DNA of 64,000 bases from Rickettsiella endosymbiont of Aleochara curtula (GTDB lineage Bacteria > Pseudomonadota > Gammaproteobacteria > Diplorickettsiales > Diplorickettsiaceae). The position numbers were made by a program, and so were the translations under genes. Within the stretch, counting starts at the first letter, position 1; every line of letters starts with the position of its first letter. The notes under the pieces were generated by a model. The model did not search any database. It saw only the letters and a list, made by a program, of their open reading frames with translations, and was not told where the DNA came from. Shown in pieces: positions 17,449 through 26,132 of this stretch. The stretch is from positions 744,001-808,000 of the forward strand of contig NZ_OZ034990.1 in NCBI RefSeq assembly GCF_964030935.1. Reading direction: 5' to 3'.

Positions 17449-18748
17449 TTAAAAAACGTGAAAAAGCATTTTTACCGGCATAATTCACCTGATCCTTCTT
17501 TGCAAGCTCTGCTTCAATACGTAATAAGCGATTGTATTTAGCGGTTCGATCGGTCCGACACGCCGAACCGGTTTTTATCTGTCCTACACCCGTGCCGACG
17601 GCTAAATCGGCTATTGTAGTATCTTCTGTTTCGCCCGAACGATGTGAAATAACTGCAGCGTAATGCGCTTGTTTCGCTAAGCTAATCACCTCTAAGGTTT
17701 CGCTGACTGTGCCAATCTGATTCAACTTAATCAGAATAGCATTGGCTAATTTTTTATCTATTCCCTGCTGAAATAAAGCCGGATTAGTTACAAATAAATC
17801 ATCTCCGACCAGTTGAATTTTTTTACCCAGTCGTTGCGTGAGTTGCATCCAACCTCGTTCATCGGATTCGGCCATACCATCTTCTAAGCTAATAATAGGA
17901 TATTGTTGCACTAAATGCTCTAAATAGGTAATCCACTGTTCGGCATCTAATTCCTTATTTTCTAAACAATATTTCCCTTGATCATAAAATTCATTACTGG
18001 CGGCATCCAATCCTAAATAGATATCCTTCCCTGGCTTATATCCCGCTTGTTGAATAGCCTCTAAAATACTTTCTATCGCTGCATGGTGCGTCTGAAAATC
18101 AGGTGCGAAACCTCCTTCATCGCCCACATTGGTATTGAAACCTTGTTTTTTTAAATAGGATTTTAAACAATGAAAAGTCTCTACACCCCAGCGTAAAGCT
18201 TCACTGAAAGTCGGTGCGCCTAGCGGTAAGATCATAAATTCTTGTATCGCTAAGGGATTATCGGCATGGACGCCCCCATTAATAATATTCATCTGCGGAA
18301 CTGGCATTAGGTATTTCTTATCGTGTTGACCCATCAGCTCAGCAATGTGCACATACAGTTCTTGTCCTTGGGCTAAAGCAGCGGCTTTCAGTAAACCTAA
18401 TGAAACACCCAAAATAGCATTCGCGCCTAATTTTTCTTTATTATCAGTTCCATCAAGTTCTTTCATTAAATGATCTAATGTTTTTTGATCAGTCACTTCC
18501 CTTCCAATTAAATTTTTCCGAATCGGTCCTAAAATATTTTGGATCGCTAATAAAACACCTTTACCTTGGTAACGATCCGATCGATTAGTATCTCTTAATT
18601 CTAGAGCTTCTTTTGAGCCTGTCGATGCACCCGAAGGTACACTAGCGTCTGCTTTTAATCCTGAATCCAAGATGACTTCGACGGCAATAGTAGGATTAGC
18701 CCGCGAATCTAAAATTTCATACGCTTTAATCTCAGCAATTTTTGACAT
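17441..18748 (-). CDS. eno: Enolase
   Basis: 435 residues, the family's usual length. Recognisable blocks: [44 protein letters not shown], the metal ligands in [14 protein letters not shown] and [11 protein letters not shown], and [19 protein letters not shown]. It interconverts 2-phosphoglycerate and phosphoenolpyruvate. It sits 8 bp after kdsA and overlaps ftsB. Confidence 0.98.
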   Translation of the reverse strand: MSKIAEIKAYEILDSRANPTIAVEVILDSGLKADASVPSGASTGSKEALELRDTNRSDRYQGKGVLLAIQNILGPIRKNLIGREVTDQKTLDHLMKELDGTDNKEKLGANAILGVSLGLLKAAALAQGQELYVHIAELMGQHDKKYLMPVPQMNIINGGVHADNPLAIQEFMILPLGAPTFSEALRWGVETFHCLKSYLKKQGFNTNVGDEGGFAPDFQTHHAAIESILEAIQQAGYKPGKDIYLGLDAASNEFYDQGKYCLENKELDAEQWITYLEHLVQQYPIISLEDGMAESDERGWMQLTQRLGKKIQLVGDDLFVTNPALFQQGIDKKLANAILIKLNQIGTVSETLEVISLAKQAHYAAVISHRSGETEDTTIADLAVGTGVGQIKTGSACRTDRTAKYNRLLRIEAELAKKDQVNYAGKNAFSRFLNA

Positions 18749-18756
18749 ACTTCTAC

Positions 18757-19590
18757 CTATAGCGTTGTTTCTATTAAATTGGTTTTTTTTACGATGGCAT
18801 CTAGCTCTTTCAAGGTAGTTAACAGTTCAGCTATTTTTGCCAATGGCCATGAATTGGGTCCATCGCTCAATGCTTGCTCTGGGTTGGGATGGGTCTCCAT
18901 AAAAAGTCCAGATATGCCAACCGCCACTGCCGCACGTGCTAATACTGGTATAAATTCGCGTTGGCCTCCTGATGATCCACCTTGACCGCCGGGCAATTGT
19001 ACAGAGTGTGTCGCATCAAATACCACTGGACATTGCGTTGCGCGCATAATGGCCAATGAACGCATATCGGAAACAAGATTATTGTATCCGAAAGTCACTC
19101 CACGCTCACAAACCATAATTTGTTTATTCCCTACTTGACGGGCTTTCTCGACGACGTATTGCATATCCCATGGAGAAAGAAACTGACCTTTTTTAATATT
19201 AACCGGTAAACCTTGCTGCGCGACTTTTTGGATAAAATTAGTTTGTCGGCATAAAAATGCGGGCGTTTGCAAAATATCGACTACGCTCGCCACTTCATTT
19301 AAGGGTGTGTCTTCATGAACATCGGTGACTATGGCAACACCTAATTCCTTTTTTACTTTGGCTAAAATAGCTAAGCCTGCCTCTAAACCCAAACCACGAA
19401 AACTGTTAGCTGAAGAGCGATTTGCTTTATCAAAGGAGGATTTATAAATAAAGGGGATATTCAATTTATTGGTTATTTCTTTTAAGCGTCCAGCGGTTTC
19501 CATCGCTAACTGTTCGCTTTCCACCACGCAAGGCCCTGCCATAACAAATAAAGGTTGATCAATACCGACTTCAAAATTTAGCAATTTCAT
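18757..19590 (-). CDS. kdsA: 3-deoxy-8-phosphooctulonate synthase (KDO-8-P synthase)
   Basis: 277 residues. MAGPCVVES start block, [11 protein letters not shown] phosphate/PEP-binding motif, TDVHED, and [11 protein letters not shown] near the C-terminus match KdsA. It condenses PEP with arabinose-5-phosphate to make KDO-8-phosphate for lipopolysaccharide, implying an LPS-bearing outer membrane. The motif RSSANSFRG is typical of KdsA rather than DAHP synthase. First gene of kdsA-eno-ftsB. Confidence 0.97.
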   Translation of the reverse strand: MKLLNFEVGIDQPLFVMAGPCVVESEQLAMETAGRLKEITNKLNIPFIYKSSFDKANRSSANSFRGLGLEAGLAILAKVKKELGVAIVTDVHEDTPLNEVASVVDILQTPAFLCRQTNFIQKVAQQGLPVNIKKGQFLSPWDMQYVVEKARQVGNKQIMVCERGVTFGYNNLVSDMRSLAIMRATQCPVVFDATHSVQLPGGQGGSSGGQREFIPVLARAAVAVGISGLFMETHPNPEQALSDGPNSWPLAKIAELLTTLKELDAIVKKTNLIETTL

Positions 19591-19741
19591 AATAATAATT
19601 AGCGCAAAATCAAAGGGTCATAGTTTACTCTTAAACTTAATGAAGTCCTACCCCCTTTAGCAACTGAGAGCGGATTAAAATCCGGTCAATAGTAACCTTT
19701 AGTAAATGAAATTATCGCAAGAAAAAATATTTTTTAAAAAA

Positions 19742-19761
19742 TTTAATTTGGTGTTAATATG
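19742..19761 (+). promoter_or_regulatory. TTAAT direct repeat with 11-bp period, possible PmrA-like box
   Basis: TTTAATTTG, 2 bp, GTTAATATG: two TTAAT cores 11 bp apart, about 25 bp before the ATG of the unknown gene at 19785. The layout resembles the PmrA direct repeat found before Legionella and Coxiella secretion-effector genes. The DNA is very A+T-rich, so chance is a serious alternative, and the site is unusually near the start codon. Confidence 0.25.
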
Positions 19762-19784
19762 GTAAAAAATAATAATAAGGTAGT

Positions 19785-20930
19785 ATGAGAATGCACTTCA
19801 TAAATAATAAAATTATATTCTCAAATAAAGAAAAAGAACCTACTCTTTTTAAAAAAAGATTGCCTTTTAATTTAATTAAAAAAACAAAAAAAAGCTTATG
19901 GCAAAAGGTAACAAAAAAGCGCCGTCAACAACTTAGCAACAATAGTTTAGGAATCAATAAAAATTTATTTTTTAACGAGCATAAACCTTTAGTCGAATAT
20001 CAATTAAAGGAAAGCTTGTTGGCTTTTCTCCCTCAATATCATGCAGAAAACGCCGTCCATAAACTCTATCAACATTATATACAAAATAATAAAGTTAATG
20101 AACATGCCTATTTGCATTTTTACAATAGGCTATCCGCAAAAATTGATATTTTAAAAATCATCGATGCCGATCACGGAAAAAATATTGCTTTAAACCCAGA
20201 TATCGTGACTAAGGTGATCTCTATATTGACCTATTCCGCTGGGCTGGTTTCTTCTGCCATATTTCACGCTATCGGTGCCGTCACTCGACATGGAATAAGC
20301 GAAATAAGTGATATGAGAAAAATTAAAAGTGCCAAAAACAAGCTCAATCATTGGATAACTGATCTGAATTTCATTAAATTACTCAGCATTATACTGACAA
20401 AAACCCTTGAGCCAGATTTCGCGCACCAAGAAAAAATTGACTATTTTTTAGATGAACAATTTTTAATATTTTGGTCTTTGTTTAAAAAACAAGCCAAAAT
20501 TGATACTGAAATTCCCGATTTAACCGATTTTTGGTCTACTTGTTTAGTTGAGTATGTTAAAGAATTAAAATGTCCACTATTAAAAGCCAACTTCGAAGGC
20601 TGCTTAAATAAAATGCTTGCGTCAGTTAAACTTCCCCATCGAGAATACATGCCGAACTTTACTGAGACAAATCAACCAAGTCTCGCTAAGGGTTGCAGCG
20701 CACCGAACCAAGAAAATATTTTTCTTGCTCAATTATTACTACAAATGATCATTAGTCATTATTTAACACGACTGCTAGAATGTAATCAGATCGCTAAAAT
20801 ACAACTACAATCTGCCGCTTGCGCATCGACTTTTTGGCGCTATGGAAACAGTAATTTTAGAGATGATTTTAATCGACCTAGCCCTGCCATTAGTTCAACA
20901 TTTTCACCTGGACCCATTACATGTCATTAA
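19785..20930 (+). CDS. Unrecognised 381-residue protein (lineage-specific, possible effector)
   Basis: No family recognised. The first 60 residues are strongly basic (runs of Lys/Arg), the middle is mostly alpha-helical with one hydrophobic stretch at about 148-165 (ILTYSAGLVSSAIFHAIGAV), and the C-terminus is polar with Pro/Ser. No signal peptide. A second in-frame ATG two codons later could be the start. Its 3' end overlaps ccmC by 14 bp tail to tail. It sits alone between conserved genes, a typical position for acquired effector genes; that role is only inference. Confidence 0.6.
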   Translation: MRMHFINNKIIFSNKEKEPTLFKKRLPFNLIKKTKKSLWQKVTKKRRQQLSNNSLGINKNLFFNEHKPLVEYQLKESLLAFLPQYHAENAVHKLYQHYIQNNKVNEHAYLHFYNRLSAKIDILKIIDADHGKNIALNPDIVTKVISILTYSAGLVSSAIFHAIGAVTRHGISEISDMRKIKSAKNKLNHWITDLNFIKLLSIILTKTLEPDFAHQEKIDYFLDEQFLIFWSLFKKQAKIDTEIPDLTDFWSTCLVEYVKELKCPLLKANFEGCLNKMLASVKLPHREYMPNFTETNQPSLAKGCSAPNQENIFLAQLLLQMIISHYLTRLLECNQIAKIQLQSAACASTFWRYGNSNFRDDFNRPSPAISSTFSPGPITCH

Positions 20931-21657
20931 CTTGTTTGAGTTTAATATATTGCTGTAAAATTTCGCAGCGGATATGTAATAATAAAACAACAAAATAAAA
21001 GCTTATAAAGGCTACTAGCATCGATAATAAAGGATAAAGCATAGAAGGCTCGATTAATGAAGGACTTAAAAAATGTAGTGTGGCGCCTTGATGCAACGTA
21101 TTCCACCAATAGACTGAATAATGAATAATGGGAATATTGGCTAAACCTAACATCAGCAATATCGCTGTCGCTTGCGCTGCAATATGGCGCTCAGGAATGG
21201 CGGAACGTAAAGCAATAACACCTAAATATAAAAATAATAAGACGAGTTCCGAAGTTAAACGCGCATCCCAAACCCACCAAGCTCCCCACATTGGTTTAGC
21301 CCAAACACTTCCTGTTAACAACGCTAAGAAAGTAAACCATGAACCTAAAAAAACACTACCGGAAACAATCAACTCTGCTAATTTGATACGAAAAATTAAA
21401 CCGATGACAGAGAAAAATGCCATAATAAAATAAATAAACAACGATAAAAACGCGCTAGGCACATGAACATAAATAATGCGGAAAGCATCTCCTTGTTGAT
21501 AATCCGCAGGGGCTAAATATAAACCCCCTATCGCTCCATAAATACCAAATACTAATAAAGATAAAGCAAAGATGGGAACTAAATAGTTGGACAATGTATA
21601 AAAGTGATGTACTGCGATATATCGGTAGATTTTATTTCTTTTTCTTACACGATTCAT
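20917..21657 (-). CDS. ccmC: Haem exporter protein CcmC
   Basis: 246 residues, six membrane helices. The tryptophan-rich WGAWWVWDARLTSELVLL signature marks the HHP haem-handling family, and the flanking helices carry haem-binding His candidates. CcmC loads haem on CcmE at the periplasmic face. It is separated from ccmB by a family A repeat, and the usual downstream ccmD-ccmE are not seen. Confidence 0.95.
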   Translation of the reverse strand: MNRVRKRNKIYRYIAVHHFYTLSNYLVPIFALSLLVFGIYGAIGGLYLAPADYQQGDAFRIIYVHVPSAFLSLFIYFIMAFFSVIGLIFRIKLAELIVSGSVFLGSWFTFLALLTGSVWAKPMWGAWWVWDARLTSELVLLFLYLGVIALRSAIPERHIAAQATAILLMLGLANIPIIHYSVYWWNTLHQGATLHFLSPSLIEPSMLYPLLSMLVAFISFYFVVLLLHIRCEILQQYIKLKQVNDM

Positions 21658-21672
21658 TTTATTATTCCCTTA

Positions 21673-21696
21673 AAAATTCTAGTACGAAGAGTATAC
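21673..21696 (+). repeat. Family A tail fragment (A3a)
   Basis: AAAAATTCTAGTACGAAGAG plus TATA is only the last 24 bp of the family A unit, directly abutting the head of the full copy A3. It shares the rare TTCTAGT variant with the tail of that same copy. Confidence 0.75.
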
Positions 21697-21816
21697 TCAC
21701 AGCAATTGGATTTTTTGACAAGGCGCCGCAAGAATGATGCAACCGGAGTGTATTTAAGATACATGAGGATTGCGAATTGAGCGGCAACACAGGCAAAAAT
21801 TCTAGTGCGAAGAGTA
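21692..21816 (+). repeat. Family A palindromic repeat, copy A3 (between ccmC and ccmB)
   Basis: Full copy of about 125 bp, TATACTCACAGCAATTGG to GTGCGAAGAGTAT. Its right end touches the ccmB stop codon (21817-21819). It splits what would be a continuous ccmABC operon. Confidence 0.9.
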
Positions 21817-22506
21817 TTAAGCAAAAGCGATACCTAAACGCAATATTTTACTTATAACCAACGGCGATAAACTCATACTCAGGACCATTAACACACCTAA
21901 CCAAGCTAAAGCTCCATTGGCAGACAATCCCATGCTCGCCAGCGTAACTGCACTGCTGGCAAAAATTAATACCGGAATATAAAAGGGAATTATTATCAAT
22001 ACTATTAATAAGCCACTATGACGTAGACCCAAGGTTAAGGCGCGAGCAATGCCGCCCAGAAATATTAACGTTGGAGTGCCGAGTAAGATACTGAGATATA
22101 AGGTCTTTAGCGCCACGACCGGAATAAACAAGCTTAAACTCAAAATCGGCGTCACAAGAAACAAAGACACACTAATCACTAAACAAAAAACGATTAATTT
22201 AATAAATAATACTAAAGCAAGTTCATTCGGCAGTAAAATAAGCTGCTCCAAATCACCCTCTCTCCAATCATTTCGAAACAGTTGATCGAGCATTAATAAT
22301 ACTAAAAATAATTCTACCACCCAAAAAATTCCAGGGGATATTTTTTCTAATAAAACAGGATCGGCACTTATACTTAAAGGGAATAAAATAATGGCTAAAA
22401 TCAAAAATAATAATGGGTAAATCAATTCTTGATAATTACGAAAAATAGCTAATAACTCGCAACGTAAGTTGGTTCCTAGTTTTAAAAAAAAATTATCATT
22501 TAACAT
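21817..22506 (-). CDS. ccmB: Haem exporter protein CcmB
   Basis: 229 residues, six predicted membrane helices. ELFLVLLMLDQLFRNDWREGDLEQLIL matches the family's conserved early region (FRxDxxDGTLEQL type). It is the permease of the CcmAB ABC unit that releases holo-CcmE from CcmC. The start overlaps the end of ccmA by 11 bp. Confidence 0.93.
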   Translation of the reverse strand: MLNDNFFLKLGTNLRCELLAIFRNYQELIYPLLFLILAIILFPLSISADPVLLEKISPGIFWVVELFLVLLMLDQLFRNDWREGDLEQLILLPNELALVLFIKLIVFCLVISVSLFLVTPILSLSLFIPVVALKTLYLSILLGTPTLIFLGGIARALTLGLRHSGLLIVLIIIPFYIPVLIFASSAVTLASMGLSANGALAWLGVLMVLSMSLSPLVISKILRLGIAFA

Positions 22507-23143
22507 GGTTAGCGTCTAAAAAAATTGTTTTTATTTCTGCAGATGATGTATAAGCCACTTGATGACTAGTAAAAACTATGGTTCCGCCTCTAGCGCTTTG
22601 TTTTTCCATCAAACAGGATAGAAATGCAATTCCTGCTTTATCTAGAGAAGTAAAAGGTTCATCCAAGATCCAACAGTCCGCTTTGATCAATAACAATTTC
22701 GCTAAATTCAAACGCCGTTGTTGACCCACTGAAAGCTGCGTTAATAACGTTCCTGAACAATTTTTTAGATCTAATTGTTCTAACACTTGTTGAATATCAT
22801 GCAGTGCTCTTTGTTTAGATTGCTTATGGATTAAATTACGTCTAGCCAAACATAAATACAGATTTTCAATTGGCGTCAGAGCTGCTTTCATACCTAAACG
22901 ATGGTTAACATAGAGTAAATTTTCAGTAAAATTTACTCTATTTTTCTCAATTGAGATTCCATGCCACAGAATATTTCCTGTTAAAGGAATACGTAATCCA
23001 GTTAATATCTGCAATAGCGTGGTTTTACCTGAACCATTAGCACCGACTATATGCAATATCTGTCCTGGAAAAAGTTGAAATGTAAGTTGTTTAAACAGAA
23101 CTCTGTCATTACGTGCATAGCCAAGTCTCTCCACGGTTAACAC
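22496..23143 (-). CDS. ccmA: Cytochrome c biogenesis ATP-binding protein CcmA
   Basis: 215 residues. Walker A GANGSGKTTLLQ near 34-45, signature LSVGQQRRLNLAKL and Walker B CWILDEPF followed by TSLD. The short length and LYVNHRLGMKAALTPIENL fit CcmA. GTG appears to be the start. First gene of ccmABC; its ATP hydrolysis drives release of haem-loaded CcmE. Confidence 0.94.
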   Translation of the reverse strand: MLTVERLGYARNDRVLFKQLTFQLFPGQILHIVGANGSGKTTLLQILTGLRIPLTGNILWHGISIEKNRVNFTENLLYVNHRLGMKAALTPIENLYLCLARRNLIHKQSKQRALHDIQQVLEQLDLKNCSGTLLTQLSVGQQRRLNLAKLLLIKADCWILDEPFTSLDKAGIAFLSCLMEKQSARGGTIVFTSHQVAYTSSAEIKTIFLDANHVK

Positions 23144-23299
23144 TATTCAATCCTTGATAAATATCGATTTTCAGACGCATTTTTGTTCGATGTTTCTGTT
23201 TTTATATCTGTCTATTTGGGGTAGTGTAGTTCTATTGTATACACAACGAAGCGTAAGTTATATTATTCCTTTTCCAGACTACTTAAAAGGCCAAATGCC

Positions 23300-24307
23300 A
23301 TGTCATTTCTTCTCCAATATGTTGTATTTCTAGCGAAGCTCTTTACCTTGGTAGTCGCTATTTTGATAGTTACCGCCGGCGTTTTTTCTATTGCTCGCAA
23401 AGCAAAAGAACAAAACAAGAATAAACTTTGCGTTAAAAAACTTAATAAAAAATATCAAGAATTTGCTGAAACCTTAAACTCGGAAATTCTTAATAAAAAA
23501 CAACTCAGAAAATATGCTAAAGAACAAAAAACTAAATTGAAAAAGACTGCTAAGTTAGTAAAAAAACGGGTATTTGTTTTAAATTTTCAAGGTGACATCA
23601 AAGCTACAGCCGTTAATAATCTACGCGAAGAAATCACCGCACTGATACAAGTGGCTACGCCTCAAGATGAAGTGGTCTTACGCTTAGAAAGTGGCGGGGG
23701 GATGGTTGCTCCTTATGGCTTAGCCGCTTCGCAGTTACAACGTTTAAAAGATAAACGCATCCCTTTGACAGTTACCATAGATAAAATAGCCGCAAGTGGT
23801 GGATATTTAATGGCCTGCGTCGGTGATAAAATCTTAGCGGCACCGTTTGCGATTATTGGTTCTATCGGAGTCGTGGCACAACTTCCTAACTTTCATCGTT
23901 TTTTAAAAAAAAGAGATATTGATTTTGAATTGTTAACCGCAGGAGAATATAAACGTACCCTCACCATTTTTGGAGAGAACACACCCAAAGCACGTGAAAA
24001 AACCCTGCAAGATCTGGAAGAAATTCATCATCTTTTTAAAGCCTTTATCCAAACTAATCGTAAACAAGTCGATATGGCTGAGGTTGCTACTGGGGCGCAT
24101 TGGCTGGCAAAAGATGCTTTAGCACTCAATCTAGTGGATGAACTCATCACCAGCGATGATTATTTAAGTTTGTTGGCAGGTAGTGATAAAGCAGAAATCT
24201 ATGAATGCCAATATCTGACTAAAAAATCAGTGGCAGAGAAATTAAGCGGTAATGTACAATCGGCTCTTAGTAAATTAATGTGGTTTAAAACTAGCGCTCG
24301 CTCTTGA
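23300..24307 (+). CDS. sohB: Probable periplasmic protease SohB (S49 family)
   Basis: 335 residues. N-terminal membrane anchor (about 8-27), a lysine-rich stretch, then a single S49 domain: VLRLESGGGMVAPYG, catalytic Ser in DKIAASGGYLMACVG and general-base Lys in AGEYKRTLT. AAAAGG precedes the ATG. SohB proteases cut inner-membrane signal peptides or misfolded periplasmic proteins. Divergent from ccmA; monocistronic, as a family B repeat separates it from lnt. Confidence 0.93.
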   Translation: MSFLLQYVVFLAKLFTLVVAILIVTAGVFSIARKAKEQNKNKLCVKKLNKKYQEFAETLNSEILNKKQLRKYAKEQKTKLKKTAKLVKKRVFVLNFQGDIKATAVNNLREEITALIQVATPQDEVVLRLESGGGMVAPYGLAASQLQRLKDKRIPLTVTIDKIAASGGYLMACVGDKILAAPFAIIGSIGVVAQLPNFHRFLKKRDIDFELLTAGEYKRTLTIFGENTPKAREKTLQDLEEIHHLFKAFIQTNRKQVDMAEVATGAHWLAKDALALNLVDELITSDDYLSLLAGSDKAEIYECQYLTKKSVAEKLSGNVQSALSKLMWFKTSARS

Positions 24308-24381
24308 AGACTAAACCTTCGCTATAGCAGCTTTAAATCTGTAAAAGATGTATCATTTAAATCGGTTTCTTGAAAAACCCC

Positions 24382-24509
24382 TTGCATAACCCAGTGATAG
24401 GCTCAAGTTCGAGGCAAACGATAGTCGAGGATCGGAGTTTACATGAGTAAATGAGGGCCGTAGACTGGCGTTTAACGATGAAATTAAGTCTAGCACGCCG
24501 GTTATGCAA
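24382..24509. repeat. Family B long inverted repeat, copy B1
   Basis: 128 bp bounded by perfect termini TTGCATAACC and GGTTATGCAA. Inside, the order ATAGGCTCAAGTTCG .. CGATAGTCGAGG .. AGTTTACATGAGTAAATG .. TTTAACGATGAAATTAAG recurs in B2 (29310-29448). It can fold into a long hairpin and lies between sohB and lnt. Confidence 0.8.
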
Positions 24510-24536
24510 CTGGCCTACTCGTTCTTATGCAATTTT

Positions 24537-26051
24537 ATGATCTACTATAAAGAAATAAGCGCGCTCATTGCTGGCGGCTTGCTAGCCTTCGCTTTTGCCC
24601 CGATGGGTATTTATCCTTTAGCTATTTTTTCACCCGCTTTATTGTTATTACTCTGGATAAATAGCTCAGCGCAACGTGCTTTTATTTTGGGATTAATTTT
24701 TGGTATAGGTTTTTATGGTATAGGTGTCTCATGGGTATTTATTAGTATTCATGAATTTGGCCATACTTCTGTTTTTTTAGCTTCCTTAATTACTGCGCTA
24801 TTTATTTTTATTTTAGCTTCATTTACCGGCATCCAAGGTTTTCTGTTAAATCGTTTTTTCCCTAGTAATACGTTCACCAAGCTTTATTTAATCTTTCCTA
24901 GCTCTTGGGCATTAGCAGAATGGGTGCGGAGTTGGATATTGACTGGTTTTCCTTGGCTATTACTAGGCAGCAGCCAAGTAAACACGCCTCTCAGTGGCTA
25001 TGCTCCGATTTTTGGAATCTATGCACTCGCATTTCTAATCGCTTTGTCTGCCAGTTTATTGCTTACTTTATTCTGCCCTTTTTTAAATAAATATTTCGAT
25101 TGTCAGTTTGATCTAAAAAATTTTCATTATTGTCGCCCCTTATTTGCGCTGATAGGCTTATGGGCGATAGGTTATGCCTTAACTTTTATCCCTTGGACAC
25201 ACGTTCAAGGGAAACCAATTCAAATCAGTCTGATACAAGCTAATATTCCCCAAGAAGTAAAATGGGAGCCTGAATATCAAAAAGCATCATTAATACATTA
25301 TCAGCAATTAACACAATCGCATTGGAATAGTCGACTCATCATTTGGCCAGAAGCTGCCATTCCTCTCTTACAAAATCAAGCACAAGCTTTTTTAAAACAG
25401 CTTGACCAGCAAGCCAAACAACATAAAACCACACTGATTACTGGAATTCCTATCCAGAAAGGCTTTCAATACTACAATGGCATGTTAGCCTTAGGCCTGG
25501 ATCATGCCACTTACTATAAACAACGACTGGTTATCTTCGGTGAATATCTCCCTTGGTGGATTATCTGGGCTCATGGCTTATTAAATTTATTAGATATTCC
25601 GATGTCTAGTTTTTCACCAGGACCCAATCACCAACCGGCATTCAACGTAGCCAATGTGGATTTGGGCACATTTATTTGTTACGAAATTGCTTATTCCGGT
25701 TTAGTACGGCAAGCATTGCAAGACCATGCTCAGTTATTATTAACCATAAATGATGATGCTTGGTTCGGGCATTCTTTTGCTTTAGCTCAACATCTACAAA
25801 TTGGTCAGTTTCAAGCCTTAGCCACCGGACGCTATTTAGCTTTCCTAAGCAATACTGGCCTAACAGCAATCGTGACACCTAAAGGAAAAATTATAGCGCA
25901 ACTTCCTGCCTTCGAGAGCGGTGTACTAACCAGCTTGATCTATAAAAGTGTCGGTTTAACTCCCTGGGTGTATCTAGGCGATGGTCCCATTATTATCTTT
26001 TTAGTAGGATTATGTATCTTATGTTACGCTTATCGAAAAGGTTATACTTAG
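24537..26051 (+). CDS. lnt: Apolipoprotein N-acyltransferase
   Basis: 504 residues from ATG at 24537; a start at 24504 would place its first codons in repeat B1, so the internal ATG is preferred, though neither has a clear ribosome site. Hydrophobic N-terminal helices are followed by a nitrilase domain with the Glu of IIWPEAAIPLL, the Lys after ALGLDHATYYKQRLVIFGEYLP and the Cys of LGTFICYEIAYSG. It adds the third acyl chain to lipoproteins, upstream of the Lol system also encoded here. Confidence 0.93.
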   Translation: MIYYKEISALIAGGLLAFAFAPMGIYPLAIFSPALLLLLWINSSAQRAFILGLIFGIGFYGIGVSWVFISIHEFGHTSVFLASLITALFIFILASFTGIQGFLLNRFFPSNTFTKLYLIFPSSWALAEWVRSWILTGFPWLLLGSSQVNTPLSGYAPIFGIYALAFLIALSASLLLTLFCPFLNKYFDCQFDLKNFHYCRPLFALIGLWAIGYALTFIPWTHVQGKPIQISLIQANIPQEVKWEPEYQKASLIHYQQLTQSHWNSRLIIWPEAAIPLLQNQAQAFLKQLDQQAKQHKTTLITGIPIQKGFQYYNGMLALGLDHATYYKQRLVIFGEYLPWWIIWAHGLLNLLDIPMSSFSPGPNHQPAFNVANVDLGTFICYEIAYSGLVRQALQDHAQLLLTINDDAWFGHSFALAQHLQIGQFQALATGRYLAFLSNTGLTAIVTPKGKIIAQLPAFESGVLTSLIYKSVGLTPWVYLGDGPIIIFLVGLCILCYAYRKGYT

Positions 26052-26132
26052 TCCGATATACTTCGGTTAATTCAGGCTCACAGACTCAAGCCTTATCCAA
26101 ACGGCTATCATATAAAACAAGGTATTAGCCAC

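Noticed and set aside
19671-19684. Hairpin CGGAT/ATCCG before the 381-residue gene
   Set aside because: A stem of only 5 bp without a T-tract; not distinguishable from chance.
24382-24509. tRNA-like GTTCGA string and stems in repeat B1
   Set aside because: No anticodon arm, acceptor stem or CCA; a second copy shows it is a repeat family.
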